64,000 nucleotides of DNA from Mucilaginibacter daejeonensis (GCF_020783335.1 NZ_CP086068.1:3968001-4032000); one strand, 5' to 3'; positions 19,878 to 30,571 are shown, counted from the stretch's first letter. A program made the numbers and translations. Notes: generated from the letters alone by a model not told the origin.

Positions 19878-22800
19878 ATTCTAAAGTGATGTCCAAACCT
19901 AAACCTCTAAGCTCATGAACCAATACGTTGAATGATTCAGGAACTGATGGAGTTGGCAGGTTCTCACCTTTAACGATCGCCTCGTACGTTTTAGCACGAC
20001 CGATCACGTCATCAGATTTAACGGTCAAGATCTCTTGCAGGATGTTGGCTGCACCGAATGCTTCCAGTGCCCAAACCTCCATCTCACCAAAACGCTGACC
20101 ACCGAACTGGGCTTTACCACCCAATGGTTGTTGCGTGATCAACGAGTACGGACCGATCGAACGGGCGTGCATCTTATCATCGACCATGTGACCTAGTTTA
20201 AGCATGTAGATGATACCTACGGTGGTAGGCTGATCAAAACGCTCACCGGTCAAGCCGTTATGTAAGTATGTACGGCCTGTAGCTGGTAAACCTGCCTTAG
20301 CGATCCAGTCCTCAACCTCTGCATAAGTAGCACCATCAAAGATCGGGGTGGCAAATTTGACACCAAGCTCTTTACCGGCCCAACCTAACACGGTCTCGTA
20401 GATCTGACCCAAGTTCATACGTGAAGGTACACCCAGTGGGTTCAACACGATATCAACTGGTGTTCCATCTTCCAGGAACGGCATATCCTCATCACGAACG
20501 ATGCGGGCCACGATACCTTTGTTACCGTGACGGCCTGCCATTTTATCACCCACTTTAAGCTTACGCTTTTTAGCGATGTAAACTTTGGCCATTTGCACGA
20601 TACCTGATGGAAGCTCGTCACCTACGCTGATCGCGAATTTATCACGACGATAAGCACCCAGTTCCTCATTCACCTTAATGCCATAGTTATGAAGCAGAAC
20701 TTTGATCTGGTCATTCTTGTCATCATCAGTGGTCCACTTGGTAGGGTTGATGTTCTCGTAGTTAAGCTCGGCCAGTGTTTTTTGGGTGAATTTAACACCT
20801 TTAGCTACCAGCAGCTCTTTGTAAACGTTGTAAACACCTTGTGATGTCTTACCGTTCACGATCTCGAACAACTTGTCGACCAAGCGATTTTTAAGGTCCT
20901 TGATAGCCTTTTCGTGCTTGTTATCCAGTTTCTCTAACTGTGCTTTTTCTTCGGCCTTAGAGGTCTTTTTAGCACGTGAGAATAATTTAGTATCGATAAC
21001 CACACCGCTGATCGATGGAGGGGTCTTCAACGAAGCGTCTTTTACGTCACCGGCTTTGTCACCAAAGATCGCACGTAACAATTTCTCTTCTGGTGAAGGA
21101 TCCGACTCACCTTTAGGAGTGATCTTACCGATCAGGATATCGCCTTCTTTAACCTCAGCACCAACACGGATGATACCGTCCTCGTCAAGGTCTTTAGTGG
21201 CTTCTTCTGATACGTTAGGGATATCTGGTGTCAATTCCTCTTCACCACGTTTGGTGTCACGAACTTCAAGTTCGAACTCTTCTACGTGGATAGAAGTAAA
21301 GATATCTTGTGATACTACACGCTCAGAGATCACGATCGCATCCTCAAAGTTGTAACCTTGCCAAGGCATGAAGGCGACCTTCATGTTACGGCCCAGTGCA
21401 AGCTCACCGTTCTGAGTAGCATAACCTTCGCACAACACCTCACCTTTTGACACGCGCTGACCTTTGGTCACGATCGGTTTAAGGTTCATGGTAGTACTTT
21501 GGTTGGTCTTTTGGAACTTGATCAAACGGTAACCCTTGGTGTCATCATCAAATGATACCAAACGATCATCATCGTTACGATCATAACGGATGCGGATCTC
21601 GTTAGCGTCAACATACTCTACCACACCATCGCCTTCGGCGTTGATCAGGGTACGAGAGTCTTTCGCTACACGGCCTTCCAGACCAGTACCCACTATCGGC
21701 GCCTCAGGGCGTAAAAGTGGAACGGCCTGGCGTTGCATGTTCGAACCCATCAACGCACGGTTAGCATCATCATGCTCAAGGAACGGGATAAGCGACGCCG
21801 CGATCGAAGTGATCTGGTTAGGCGCGATATCCATATAATCCAAACGCTCTGGTTCAATAACCGGGAAGTCACCCTCGAAACGTGCTTTAACGCGTGGGCT
21901 ATCAAATACACCCTGATCATTGTACACTGCGTTAGCCTGACCGATGGTCTTGCCGTCCTCATCCTCTGCAGAGAGGTAGATAACCGGCTCATCAACCGCT
22001 ACCACACCGTTATCTACACGTTTGTACGGAGTCTCGATGAAGCCTAAGTTGTTGATCTTGGCGTGAACGCAAAGTGACGAGATCAGACCGATGTTCGGAC
22101 CTTCCGGGGTCTCGATGGTACACAAACGACCGTAGTGGGTATAGTGAACGTCACGTACCTCGAAACCGGCACGCTCACGTGACAGACCACCGGGACCAAG
22201 GGCCGACAAGCGGCGCTTGTGAGTTATCTCGGCCAATGGATTGGTTTGATCCATGAACTGTGATAACTGGTTGGTACCGAAGAAAGAGTTGATCACTGAC
22301 GACAGCGTACGCGCGTTGATCAGATCGGTAGGCGTGAACACCTCGTTGTCACGAATGTTCATACGCTCACGGATGGTACGGGCCATACGGGCCAAACCAA
22401 CACCGAACTGGGCATACAACTGCTCACCTACCGTACGTACACGACGGTTTGACAAGTGATCGATATCATCCACCTCAGCTTTTGAGTTGATGAGTTTGAT
22501 CAGGTATTTAACGATGGCAATAATGTCTTGCTTGGTCAAAACCTTGATCTCATCAGAGGTATCAAGCTTCAGTTTACGGTTGATGCGGTAACGACCTACA
22601 TCACCCAGGTCATATCTTTTATCTGAGAAGAACAAACGATCGATGATACCGCGGGCGGTCTCTTCATCTGGTGGTTCGGCGTTACGCAACTGACGGTAGA
22701 TGTGCTCTACCGCTTCCTTCTCAGAGTTCGAAGTATCTTTTTGTAGGGTATTATATATAATGGTATAATCACCGCTGGTGGCCGCATCCTCTTTGTTCAG

Positions 22801-23679
22801 GATAATGCTTTTCACGCCAGCATCAATGATCATGTCAATATTGTTGTCATCCAGTATGGTCTCGCGCTCAAGGATGATCTCATTGCGGTCGATCGATACC
22901 ACTTCACCGGTATCCTCGTCCACAAAATCTTCCACCCATTTCTTAAGCACTCTCGCAGCCAGTTTACGGCCAACGAATTTTTTCAGACCTGACTTGCTTA
23001 CCTTAACCTCATCGGCCAGTTCGAACAGCTCAAGGATGTCCTTGTCTGAATCGTAACCGATGGCACGCAGCAAAGTAGTTACCGGGAATTTTTTCTTACG
23101 GTCAATGTACGCGTACATCACGTTGTTCACGTCAGTAGCGAACTCGATCCATGAACCCTTGAACGGGATCACACGGGCCGAGTACAATTTAGTACCGTTA
23201 GTATGGCGGCTTTGGCCAAAGAACACACCTGGCGAACGGTGCAGCTGAGATACGATAACGCGCTCAGCGCCATTGATCACAAATGTACCTTTTGGCGTCA
23301 TGTAAGGAATGGTACCCAGGTACACATCCTGCACGATCGTTTCAAAGTCCTCATGCTCCTCATCATTACATGACAGGCGCAGCTTGGCTTTTAATGGCAC
23401 ACTGTAAGTCAAACCACGGTCGATACACTCTTGTATATCGTAGCGTGGCGGATCAATAAAGTAATCCAGAAACTCTAACACGAAGATGTTACGAGAATCG
23501 GAGATCGGAAAGTTTTCGGCAAACACTTTGAACAAGCCTTCCTTGTGACGGTTGTCCGAAGTGGTTTCCAGCTGGAAAAATTCCTGAAAAGATTTCAACT
23601 GTACGTCCAGGAAGTCAGGGTAGTCAAGGACGTGCCTGCTGGTCGCAAAGTTCACTCTTTGGTTATTTTTGTTTGCCAA
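19876..23679 (-). CDS. rpoB: DNA-directed RNA polymerase subunit beta
   Basis: A 1267-residue RNA polymerase subunit. The rifampicin-binding segment ([20 protein letters not shown] then LSALGPGG, near residue 490-515) keeps the wild-type residues at positions equivalent to E. coli Q513, D516, H526, R529, S531 and L533, so no known resistance substitution. C-terminal [20 protein letters not shown] is conserved. The start is a TTG codon: the conserved N-terminus ([15 protein letters not shown]) begins there, an in-frame TAA lies four codons upstream, and there is no nearby ATG. A strong hairpin separates it from rplL. Confidence 0.98.
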   Translation of the reverse strand: MANKNNQRVNFATSRHVLDYPDFLDVQLKSFQEFFQLETTSDNRHKEGLFKVFAENFPISDSRNIFVLEFLDYFIDPPRYDIQECIDRGLTYSVPLKAKLRLSCNDEEHEDFETIVQDVYLGTIPYMTPKGTFVINGAERVIVSQLHRSPGVFFGQSRHTNGTKLYSARVIPFKGSWIEFATDVNNVMYAYIDRKKKFPVTTLLRAIGYDSDKDILELFELADEVKVSKSGLKKFVGRKLAARVLKKWVEDFVDEDTGEVVSIDRNEIILERETILDDNNIDMIIDAGVKSIILNKEDAATSGDYTIIYNTLQKDTSNSEKEAVEHIYRQLRNAEPPDEETARGIIDRLFFSDKRYDLGDVGRYRINRKLKLDTSDEIKVLTKQDIIAIVKYLIKLINSKAEVDDIDHLSNRRVRTVGEQLYAQFGVGLARMARTIRERMNIRDNEVFTPTDLINARTLSSVINSFFGTNQLSQFMDQTNPLAEITHKRRLSALGPGGLSRERAGFEVRDVHYTHYGRLCTIETPEGPNIGLISSLCVHAKINNLGFIETPYKRVDNGVVAVDEPVIYLSAEDEDGKTIGQANAVYNDQGVFDSPRVKARFEGDFPVIEPERLDYMDIAPNQITSIAASLIPFLEHDDANRALMGSNMQRQAVPLLRPEAPIVGTGLEGRVAKDSRTLINAEGDGVVEYVDANEIRIRYDRNDDDRLVSFDDDTKGYRLIKFQKTNQSTTMNLKPIVTKGQRVSKGEVLCEGYATQNGELALGRNMKVAFMPWQGYNFEDAIVISERVVSQDIFTSIHVEEFELEVRDTKRGEEELTPDIPNVSEEATKDLDEDGIIRVGAEVKEGDILIGKITPKGESDPSPEEKLLRAIFGDKAGDVKDASLKTPPSISGVVIDTKLFSRAKKTSKAEEKAQLEKLDNKHEKAIKDLKNRLVDKLFEIVNGKTSQGVYNVYKELLVAKGVKFTQKTLAELNYENINPTKWTTDDDKNDQIKVLLHNYGIKVNEELGAYRRDKFAISVGDELPSGIVQMAKVYIAKKRKLKVGDKMAGRHGNKGIVARIVRDEDMPFLEDGTPVDIVLNPLGVPSRMNLGQIYETVLGWAGKELGVKFATPIFDGATYAEVEDWIAKAGLPATGRTYLHNGLTGERFDQPTTVGIIYMLKLGHMVDDKMHARSIGPYSLITQQPLGGKAQFGGQRFGEMEVWALEAFGAANILQEILTVKSDDVIGRAKTYEAIVKGENLPTPSVPESFNVLVHELRGLGLDITLE

Positions 23680-23773
23680 GGGATTATAATTTTAAGATGA
23701 ATTAAACTCTTATTGGTTTATTTAAAGTTGTTCCTGAACTTCAAACAAAAATGAAAATGGTATAAACGGCAAT

Positions 23774-23801
23774 AGACCCCGGCCTATACAGGTCGGGGTC
23801 T
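23774..23801 (-). promoter_or_regulatory. Strong hairpin between rplL and rpoB (attenuator or RNA processing site)
   Basis: A 12-bp stem (one G-U pair) with a four-base loop, GC-rich (GACCCCG with CGGGGTC), 34 bp after the rplL stop. It lacks a T-run on the transcribed side, so full termination is not predicted. E. coli also has an attenuator and an RNase III site in this spacer, which supports a role in setting the lower rpoBC level relative to ribosomal proteins; the analogy is an inference. Confidence 0.7.
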
Positions 23802-23834
23802 GAATGCATTTTGGCTCATGCTGAGCGTGAGATA

Positions 23835-24218
23835 TTACTTGATCTCAACTACAGCTCCAGCTTCTTCTAAAGCTTTTTTCAAAGATTCAGCTTCGTCTTT
23901 AGCAACACCAGTTTTTAATTCTTTAGGTGCACCGTCAACTAGGTCTTTAGCTTCTTTCAAGCCCAGGCCAGTAAGATCTTTAACTAATTTAACTACAGCT
24001 AATTTTTGACCACCTGCTTCTTTCAGGATCACGTCAAATGCAGTTTGCTCAGCAGCAGCAGGAGCAGCATCACCACCACCAGCAGCAGGAGCAGCAACAG
24101 CAACAGCTGCAGCAGCAGGCTCAATACCATACTCGTCTTTCAGGATCTGAGCTAATTCGTTAACTTCTTTTACTGTTAAGTTTACCAACTGTTCAGCAAA
24201 CGCTTTTAAATCTGCCAT
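23835..24218 (-). CDS. rplL: Ribosomal protein bL12 (L7/L12)
   Basis: A 127-residue stalk protein that recruits translation factors to the large subunit. N-terminal dimerisation helices ([19 protein letters not shown]), an Ala/Gly-rich hinge at about 36-55, and the C-terminal domain with [17 protein letters not shown] and [11 protein letters not shown] are all normal. It follows rplJ after 66 bp, as in most bacteria. Confidence 0.97.
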   Translation of the reverse strand: MADLKAFAEQLVNLTVKEVNELAQILKDEYGIEPAAAAVAVAAPAAGGGDAAPAAAEQTAFDVILKEAGGQKLAVVKLVKDLTGLGLKEAKDLVDGAPKELKTGVAKDEAESLKKALEEAGAVVEIK

Positions 24219-24284
24219 TTTATTTTAATTTTTACTTTTAATACTTTGTGTTGTTTAATTCCGAACTTTTGTAAAGGTGTTCGA

Positions 24285-24806
24285 TCAACCTTCTCTTTCT
24301 TGCAATGTTTTAACCAAGCCTGCGATAGTAGTTCCGCCTGATTGCAGTGCAGAAAGTACATTCTTAGCAGGTGATTGAAGTAAGCCAACGATCTCGCCAA
24401 CCAATTCTTCTTTCGATTTCAGCGTCAATAATGAATCAAGCTGTTCGTCGCCAACAAAGGCAGCCGAATAAACGTAAGCCGCTTTTAATAAAGGCTTAGG
24501 TCCTTGCTTGCGCAGATCTTTGATCAGCTTTGCAGGTGCTTTAGCTGATTTAGAGAATAAGATGGTCGAGGTGCCTTTCAGCACGTCAAATAATTGATCG
24601 TAATCATCACCGGCAGCTTTCAGCGCTTTTTTGATCAGGCTGTTCTTGGCCACCTGCATGGTGATCTCGGCATCAAAACATTTGCGACGGATGTCATTTA
24701 CCTTGGCTACAGTAAGGTCGGCAGTATCAGTAATATAGAAATTACCATACTCCTTGATCTGCTCGGTAAGAGCATTAACCAGTTCGTATTTTTCTTCTTT
24801 ATTCAT
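24285..24806 (-). CDS. rplJ: Ribosomal protein uL10
   Basis: A 173-residue base of the ribosomal stalk, binding 23S rRNA with its N-terminal domain (MNKEEKYELVNALTEQIKEY) and bL12 dimers with its C-terminal helix (QSGGTTIAGLVKTLQEREG). Starts 2 bp after the rplA stop, indicating coupled translation. In many bacteria the L10-L12 complex represses its own message; no leader element could be recognised here. Confidence 0.97.
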   Translation of the reverse strand: MNKEEKYELVNALTEQIKEYGNFYITDTADLTVAKVNDIRRKCFDAEITMQVAKNSLIKKALKAAGDDYDQLFDVLKGTSTILFSKSAKAPAKLIKDLRKQGPKPLLKAAYVYSAAFVGDEQLDSLLTLKSKEELVGEIVGLLQSPAKNVLSALQSGGTTIAGLVKTLQEREG

Positions 24807-24808
24807 GA

Positions 24809-25507
24809 TCAGATCCCCGCTACTGTTTTAGTTTCAACTTCAATGCCGCGAGACATAGTTGATGAAAGGTGAATACTCTTGAAATAGGTACCCTTTGCTG
24901 CCGAAGGTTTTAACTTTGAGATGGTTTGCAATACTTCTAAAGCATTCTCATAGATCTTCTCAGCAGGGAAAGATACTTTACCTATCGAGGCATGGATGAT
25001 ACCGGTCTTGTCAACTTTAAAATCGATCTTACCGCCTTTAACCTCAGTTACAGCTTTGCCAACTTCGGCAGTTACTGTACCTGATTTAGGGTTAGGCATA
25101 AGGTTACGCGGACCTAAGATACGGCCCAAACGTCCAACCTTCGCCATAACACTTGGCATAGTGATGATAATGTCAACGTCAGTCCAACCGCCTTCTATTT
25201 TGGCAATGTAGTCATCTAAACCTACGTAATCTGCACCGGCGTCCTTAGCTTCTTGCTCCTTGTCAGGAGTACAAAGCACCAAAACGCGTACAGTTTTACC
25301 GGTACCATGAGGTAAGGTAGCTATACCACGTACCATTTGATTGGCTTTACGTGGATCAACACCTAAGCGCACGTCAATGTCAACAGATGCATCAAATTTA
25401 GTAGTGGTGATATCCTTTACTAAACTGGTGGCATCTTGCAAAGAGTACTGCTTGTTAGCCTCAATTTTAGATAGTACTGCCTTTTGATTTTTTGTTAATC
25501 TTGCCAC
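24809..25507 (-). CDS. rplA: Ribosomal protein uL1
   Basis: A 232-residue L1-stalk protein, with the RNA-binding [20 protein letters not shown] signature near residue 125 and a conserved end ([12 protein letters not shown]). It controls release of deacylated tRNA from the E site. The start is GTG, 29 bp after rplK. Length and order are normal. Confidence 0.97.
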   Translation of the reverse strand: MARLTKNQKAVLSKIEANKQYSLQDATSLVKDITTTKFDASVDIDVRLGVDPRKANQMVRGIATLPHGTGKTVRVLVLCTPDKEQEAKDAGADYVGLDDYIAKIEGGWTDVDIIITMPSVMAKVGRLGRILGPRNLMPNPKSGTVTAEVGKAVTEVKGGKIDFKVDKTGIIHASIGKVSFPAEKIYENALEVLQTISKLKPSAAKGTYFKSIHLSSTMSRGIEVETKTVAGI

Positions 25508-25535
25508 TGTCTTAAACTGAATTGTGTGTTAATTA

Positions 25536-25976
25536 TTAATTCCAGGGTGCTGTACCAGAAACGGTAATACCCATGCTGCGAGCAGTGCCAGCCACCATTT
25601 TCATGGCCGACTCTACTGTGAACGCGTTCAAGTCAGGCATTTTATCTTTGGCGATGGCCTCAACCTGCTCCCAATTCACATTGGCAACCTTTTTACGGTT
25701 TGGCTCGGCCGAGCCGCTTTTCAAGCCCGAAGCCTCTAACAACTGGATAGCTACTGGAGGGGTCTTGATGATAAAATCGAATGACTTGTCGGTATACACA
25801 GTGATCACTACAGGCAACACTTTACCAGGTTTATCCTGAGTACGTGCATTGAACTGCTTGCAAAATTCCATGATGTTCACACCTTTCGCACCCAATGCAG
25901 GGCCGATCGGAGGAGACGGATTTGCAGCGCCACCCTTAACTTGTAGTTTTACTAACGCACCGACTTCTTTTGCCAT
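25536..25976 (-). CDS. rplK: Ribosomal protein uL11
   Basis: A 146-residue protein of the GTPase-associated centre. The start is set at the ATG giving [16 protein letters not shown], since longer in-frame extension to 26060 would run into the terminator between nusG and rplK. Proline motif [15 protein letters not shown] and the C-terminal [12 protein letters not shown] are typical. It is the first gene after a terminator-like hairpin and may have an additional promoter in the 75-bp AT-rich leader. Confidence 0.97.
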   Translation of the reverse strand: MAKEVGALVKLQVKGGAANPSPPIGPALGAKGVNIMEFCKQFNARTQDKPGKVLPVVITVYTDKSFDFIIKTPPVAIQLLEASGLKSGSAEPNRKKVANVNWEQVEAIAKDKMPDLNAFTVESAMKMVAGTARSMGITVSGTAPWN

Positions 25977-26041
25977 TTTAATTAATTTTAATGTACTTAA
26001 TGTTAGTAAGTTGGAAGCTATGTAACATTTAGAACTGAATA

Positions 26042-26083
26042 TAAAAAATTCAGCCCGCAAAGATATGAACTTTACGGGCTGAA
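26042..26083 (-). terminator. Terminator-like hairpin between nusG and rplK
   Basis: Stem TTCAGCCCG..AAAG with one mismatch, seven-base loop, followed on the minus strand by six T. It lies 18 bp after the nusG stop, in the middle of the tuf-rpoBC series, so it would separate tuf-secE-nusG from the ribosomal protein genes or act as an attenuator. Confidence 0.8.
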
Positions 26084-26100
26084 TGCAAATTATTTTTAGG

Positions 26101-26643
26101 TTATTCTTTCTCGACCTGCATGTAGTTCAGCTCGAGCGGCGTACGGCGACCAAATATCTTCACCATTACCTTCAGCTTCTTCTTCTCTTCGTTAACTTCC
26201 TCGATCACACCACTAAAGCCATTGAACGGTCCGTCCATTACTTTAACGTTCTCGCCTACGTAGTATGGTACGTTAACGGTCTCGCCTTGGGCGGCCATCT
26301 CATCTACCTTACCTAATATACGGTTAACCTCGGCCTGGCGTAAAGGTATAGCATTGCCTGCTTTATCTCCCAAAAAACCGATAACGCTATTGATGTTCTT
26401 GATGATGTGTTCAAGCTCACCGTCAAGGGCGGCTTCCATCATTACATATCCGGGGAAGTAGTTGCGTTCTTTGGCGATCTTCTTGCCATCGCGCATCTGG
26501 TAGTATTTCTCGGTAGGGATCAACACTTGAGGTATCAGGTGCGATATACCCAAGCGGTTAACTTCTGCGTCGATATATTGCTTTACCTTTTTTTCTTTAC
26601 CGCTTACTGCGCGAACCACATACCATTTTAACTGATCACTCAT
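26101..26643 (-). CDS. nusG: Transcription termination/antitermination factor NusG
   Basis: A 180-residue factor binding RNA polymerase and linking it to ribosomes or Rho. The NGN domain starts [20 protein letters not shown] and has FPGYVMMEA near residue 85; the C-terminal KOW domain has [18 protein letters not shown] near 130. It follows secE after 18 bp, as in most bacteria. It is the general NusG, not one of the capsule-specific UpxY/UpdY paralogues of Bacteroides, given the housekeeping operon context. Confidence 0.97.
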   Translation of the reverse strand: MSDQLKWYVVRAVSGKEKKVKQYIDAEVNRLGISHLIPQVLIPTEKYYQMRDGKKIAKERNYFPGYVMMEAALDGELEHIIKNINSVIGFLGDKAGNAIPLRQAEVNRILGKVDEMAAQGETVNVPYYVGENVKVMDGPFNGFSGVIEEVNEEKKKLKVMVKIFGRRTPLELNYMQVEKE

Positions 26644-26661
26644 CTCTTTAACTGTATTTTA

Positions 26662-26856
26662 TTAGGCAAGTGAACTGTAGAACGTTCTGAGCACGTAACC
26701 GATGATCTGATCCATACCAAAAACGAGCAACGCGATGATCAGAGCAGCTACCAGAACCAGGATAGCGCTGCTTTGCAGCTCACGCCAAGTTGGCCAGGTA
26801 ACCTTCTCGGTCATCTCGATGTATGATTCTTTAATGTATTCAGTTACTGCTGACAT
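26662..26856 (-). CDS. secE: Preprotein translocase subunit SecE
   Basis: A 64-residue minimal SecE. The amphipathic helix EYIKESYIEMTEKVTWPTW holds the conserved VTWPT motif and is followed by one membrane helix (about 33-55). It clamps SecY in the SecYEG channel. It lies between tRNA-Trp and nusG. Confidence 0.96.
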   Translation of the reverse strand: MSAVTEYIKESYIEMTEKVTWPTWRELQSSAILVLVAALIIALLVFGMDQIIGYVLRTFYSSLA

Positions 26857-26876
26857 GTGCTTGAATTACTTAGGAG

Positions 26877-26947
26877 CACGGGAACAAGGATTCGAACCCT
26901 GATCAAAGGTTTTGGAGACCTCTATTCTACCGTTGAACTATTCCCGT
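26877..26947 (-). tRNA. tRNA-Trp (anticodon CCA)
   Basis: A full cloverleaf of 71 bases: acceptor ACGGGAA/TTCCCGT, T-arm CAGGG TTCGAAT CCTTG, anticodon loop CTCCAAA with CCA and discriminator G, as expected for Trp. CCA is not encoded. It lies between tuf and secE, a common place in this phylum. Confidence 0.96.
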
Positions 26948-26964
26948 GTGTATTTTAATTTTTA

Positions 26965-27001
26965 AAACAAAGTACTTAGCGTTGCGCTAAGTACTTTGTT
27001 T
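26965..27001 (-). terminator. Terminator downstream of tuf
   Basis: A perfect 17-bp stem (arms at 26965-26981 and 26985-27001) with a three-base loop; the 3' arm and what follows are T/A-rich on the minus strand. It stands between tuf and tRNA-Trp, so part of tuf transcription probably stops here. A small GC palindrome (CCCC/GGGG, 27022-27045) also lies in this spacer. Confidence 0.8.
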
Positions 27002-27053
27002 ATAAATTAACCTTACCTTTTTGCTCCCCTATCGGGGAATTTGGGGCTTGGTC

Positions 27054-28241
<1,188 letters not shown>

Positions 28242-28296
28242 GATTTATTAATGTTTGTAGGTTAATTTACTCTCAATTGTAACGTTTAGAACGTTG

Positions 28297-28368
28297 AGCC
28301 AACGAAGGGATTTGAACCCTTGGCCTCTTCCTTACCAAGGAAGTGCTCTACCCCTGAGCTACGTCGGC
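28297..28368 (-). tRNA. tRNA-Thr (anticodon GGT)
   Basis: A 72-base cloverleaf: acceptor GCCGACG/CGTTGGC, anticodon stem CTTCC/GGAAG with loop TTGGTAA, T-arm AAGGG TTCAAAT CCCTT. Last tRNA before tuf. Confidence 0.96.
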
Positions 28369-28389
28369 TTATTATTTTTTCACTTGGTG

Positions 28390-28471
28390 GTTATCGAGTT
28401 ATTATGTTATCCAGTTATCGAGTAAATGCGTCCATCGACCTTATAACTAACAACCCAGTAACTTGATCACC
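28390..28471. repeat. Octad repeats and inverted counterpart in tRNA-Gly/tRNA-Thr spacer
   Basis: Four consecutive 8-bp units of the form GTTAT-nnn occur at 28390-28421 (GTTATCGA, GTTATTAT, GTTATCCA, GTTATCGA). Four degenerate units of the same kind follow on the opposite strand at 28441-28471. Together they make an imperfect hairpin filling the spacer between two tRNA genes. Confidence 0.65.
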
Positions 28472-28477
28472 TATCCG

Positions 28478-28550
28478 AGCGGAAGACGAGGTTCGAACTC
28501 GCGACCTATAGCTTGGAAGGCTATCGCTCTACCAACTGAGCTACTTCCGC
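28478..28550 (-). tRNA. tRNA-Gly (anticodon TCC)
   Basis: A 73-base cloverleaf: acceptor GCGGAAG/CTTCCGC, anticodon stem ATAGC/GCTAT with loop CTTCCAA, T-arm with GTTCGAAC. Middle of the four-tRNA cluster. Confidence 0.96.
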
Positions 28551-28557
28551 TTTTAAA

Positions 28558-28615
28558 TGAGTATGAGCAAAAGATGAAGAGCTGATAGCTCGTTCATTCT
28601 TTTACTCATCACTCA
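28558..28615. repeat. Near-perfect palindrome in tRNA-Tyr/tRNA-Gly spacer
   Basis: The arms at about 28558-28582 and 28587-28615 match after three one-base gaps and one mismatch (TGAGT, ATGAG, AAAAG, ATGAA, GAGCT in order). It occupies nearly the whole spacer and would form a long RNA hairpin between the two tRNAs in the precursor. Confidence 0.65.
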
Positions 28616-28620
28616 ATGTG

Positions 28621-28701
28621 TGGGGAGAGAAGGATTCGAACCTTCGTAGCCGAAGCAACGGATTTACAGTCCGTCCCATTTGACCGCTCTGGTATCTCCC
28701 C
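28621..28701 (-). tRNA. tRNA-Tyr (anticodon GTA)
   Basis: An 81-base class II tRNA with a long variable arm: acceptor GGGGAGA/TCTCCCC, anticodon stem ACGGA/TCCGT around CTGTAAA, discriminator A. Confidence 0.96.
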
Positions 28702-28801
28702 AGGCTTTTCAGTTAATTTTACTTTGTGTTTCTATCAACCTTTGCGGGGTGCAAATATAGGTTCATTTTTCACAATGCAAACAATGAATTTAAAAAACTT
28801 G

Positions 28802-28874
<73 letters not shown>

Positions 28875-28935
28875 TTATTTTTTCTATTTGAAAGAACCGT
28901 TTCCCTCGTGTTGAGCACCTCTCCAAAAGGGAATG

Positions 28936-28965
28936 CAAATCTACACAATTTTACGCCTGTGCAAA
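28936..28965 (-). promoter_or_regulatory. Promoter of the tRNA-tuf-rpoBC operon
   Basis: On the minus strand TTTG (-33) is followed after 18 bases by TAGATTTG, a full match to the Bacteroidota sigma-factor consensus TTTG / TAnnTTTG. It lies between the hpf terminator and the first tRNA, exactly where the operon promoter should be. Confidence 0.7.
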
Positions 28966-28975
28966 ATATTTTTAC

Positions 28976-29012
28976 AAAAAAAATGAGCAGGCTTTTTACC
29001 TGCTCATTTTTT
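28976..29012 (-). terminator. Rho-independent terminator downstream of hpf
   Basis: An 11-bp perfect stem (AAATGAGCAGG with CCTGCTCATTT), seven-base loop, then a run of eight T on the minus strand. It insulates hpf from the tRNA promoter. Confidence 0.92.
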
Positions 29013-29032
29013 ACGGTGTAACGTGCTGATGA

Positions 29033-29383
29033 TCAATATTCATCCTCTTCAACACCCAGTGTATCTACTTTACGGGCGGCCTCTTTAACGGCCGATTGTT
29101 TTTGCTTATGCTTCTGAATTTGCTTGCGCAGGCTCTCGATGCAAAGATCGGTAGCCTCTTCGAAGGTCTTACATTGGTGGCTGGCAAATAATTGTGTACC
29201 CGGCGTGAGCAACTTAATCTCAGTGATCTTGTTAGCCTCTTCTCCGGTGTTCTCCAATTTCAAATATACCTCACCACTGACTATACTGTCGCTGAATAGT
29301 TCCAGCTTATCGGCTTTTTTCTGTATAAAATCAATTAACTTCTTGTCTGCACTAAAATGAATTGCCTGAACAGTAATTTTCAT
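29033..29383 (-). CDS. hpf: Ribosome hibernation-promoting factor / RaiA family, short form
   Basis: A 116-residue protein (MKITVQAIHFSADKKLIDFI) of the HPF/RaiA family that occupies the decoding channel of idle 70S ribosomes. It has the beta-alpha-beta-beta-beta-alpha core and a basic final helix (IESLRKQIQKHKQKQ), without the long C-terminal dimerisation domain. Directly after the xerC stop it has a very strong Shine-Dalgarno (AAGGAGG) five bases before ATG, unusual for this phylum. Likely expressed with xerC. Confidence 0.9.
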   Translation of the reverse strand: MKITVQAIHFSADKKLIDFIQKKADKLELFSDSIVSGEVYLKLENTGEEANKITEIKLLTPGTQLFASHQCKTFEEATDLCIESLRKQIQKHKQKQSAVKEAARKVDTLGVEEDEY

Positions 29384-29388
29384 ATGTT

Positions 29389-29395
29389 CCTCCTT
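29389..29395 (-). promoter_or_regulatory. Strong Shine-Dalgarno of hpf
   Basis: AAGGAGG, fully complementary to the 16S rRNA 3' end, at ideal spacing (five bases) from the hpf ATG. Neighbouring genes (tuf, rplL, rpsD, rpoA, secE) show no such sequence. Confidence 0.85.
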
Positions 29396-29396
29396 G

Positions 29397-30293
29397 TTAA
29401 TTTGAGGCCTTTGGATGGGCCTGTTTATAAATAGATTTAAGTCTTTCGACAGAATTGTGCGTGTATACCTGAGTTGCGCTCAGGCTGGCATGACCCAGCA
29501 GATCCTTGATCGCATTAAGGTCGGCGCCATTGTTCAATAAGCTTGTTGCAAAGGTGTGCCGCAGCACGTGCGGGCTTTTTTTGTTTTGGGTCGATATGTA
29601 ACTTAAATACTTTTGCACTATCAAATACACCATTTTAGGGTAAGCATCAGCTCCTTTGTTTGTAACGATCAATTTTAAGGAATTGTTAGAAAAAAGTTTA
29701 TCTTTTTTTAACTCCCTGTAACGCTGCACCAGCCTCTTCAACTCGGCTGTGAGTGGTATGATGCGTTGCTTATTGCGCTTACCCAAAACCTTTACCGTTC
29801 CTTGTTGCAGGTCGATATCATGATCCTCAATGGCCAGCAATTCGGCTAGGCGCATACCGGTACCGAACAGCAATTCAATGATGAGTTTATCCCTCGTACC
29901 GGCAAGATCGTTGGTGAAAACAAGGTCGTTATCAAGCAATTTGGAGAGCTTTTGATCTTCGACCACCACAGGCAACTGTTTGCTTACTTTGGGTGTATGT
30001 ATACGGGCGGTAGGTGTAGAGGTAATGATCTGCCCTTGCAGCAGGAACTTGAAGTACTTGCGCAGCGTGGCTATCTTACGGTTAATGGAACGGCCGCTAA
30101 CCTGCTTATCCATCAGGTCAACGATCCAGTTACGTATATGATGATGAGTGACCTCGGATGGATGTGTCACCACCACTTCGGGATGGTTCAAAAAAGAAAA
30201 GAATTGGTCAAGATCTGACCCATAAGCAGCCACGGTATGCGGCGAGTACCGCTTCTCGTACTTGATATAAGCTATGAACTGCTCTAAAAACAT
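29397..30293 (-). CDS. xerC: Tyrosine recombinase XerC/XerD type
   Basis: A 298-residue tyrosine recombinase of the chromosome-dimer-resolution type. The N-terminal SAM-like core-binding domain is at 1-85 and the catalytic set is complete: Arg148, Lys172, His242, Arg245, His268 and nucleophile Tyr277. No integrase-associated mobile genes are near; the rpsU-xerC-hpf order is the usual chromosomal arrangement in Bacteroidota, which argues for a housekeeping Xer protein. XerC versus XerD cannot be decided from this sequence alone. Its ATG is adjacent to the 3' arm of the rpsU terminator. Confidence 0.88.
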   Translation of the reverse strand: MFLEQFIAYIKYEKRYSPHTVAAYGSDLDQFFSFLNHPEVVVTHPSEVTHHHIRNWIVDLMDKQVSGRSINRKIATLRKYFKFLLQGQIITSTPTARIHTPKVSKQLPVVVEDQKLSKLLDNDLVFTNDLAGTRDKLIIELLFGTGMRLAELLAIEDHDIDLQQGTVKVLGKRNKQRIIPLTAELKRLVQRYRELKKDKLFSNNSLKLIVTNKGADAYPKMVYLIVQKYLSYISTQNKKSPHVLRHTFATSLLNNGADLNAIKDLLGHASLSATQVYTHNSVERLKSIYKQAHPKASN

Positions 30294-30340
30294 AAAAACT
30301 ATTTGAACAATGCCAGAAAGGCAAAGTACAAATAGTTTTT
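30294..30340 (-). terminator. Terminator downstream of rpsU, abutting the xerC start codon
   Basis: Arms AAAAACTATTTG (30294-30305) and CAAATAGTTTTT (30329-30340) pair perfectly over 12 bp, with an inner small hairpin TGCC/GGCA. On the minus strand the T-run ends directly at the xerC ATG, so read-through messages would have the xerC ribosome-entry region folded in the hairpin. Confidence 0.8.
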
Positions 30341-30362
30341 TATATAAGAACAGGAAGTTTAC

Positions 30363-30557
30363 TTATACAGCAGCTTCCTGATTCAAGCCTTGTTTGTAGA
30401 CGGCATGTTTTACCACGTTACGACGGGTAACTGATTTTTTCTCGAATGCCTGACGGCTGCGTAGTTCGCGCAATACACCAGTTTTCTCAAATTTCTTTTT
30501 GAAGCGTTTTAACGCTTTATCTAATGATTCGCCTTCTTTTACGTTGATAATGATCAT
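30363..30557 (-). CDS. rpsU: Ribosomal protein bS21
   Basis: A 64-residue basic small-subunit protein (MIIINVKEGESLDKALKRF, then KFEKTGVLRELRSRQAFEKK). In Bacteroidota ribosomes bS21, with bS18 and bS6, is known to cover the anti-Shine-Dalgarno of 16S rRNA (Flavobacterium work). This gene has a strong Shine-Dalgarno of its own in a short leader, fitting autoregulation by free bS21. Confidence 0.96.
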   Translation of the reverse strand: MIIINVKEGESLDKALKRFKKKFEKTGVLRELRSRQAFEKKSVTRRNVVKHAVYKQGLNQEAAV

Positions 30558-30571
30558 AGTCCTTCTAAATA

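Noticed and set aside
29397..30293. Integrase of a genomic island (tyrosine recombinase close to a tRNA cluster)
   Set aside because: Despite the nearby tRNA genes, its neighbours are rpsU and hpf in conserved order, there are no mobile genes, and I saw no repeated tRNA 3' end that would mark an attachment site.
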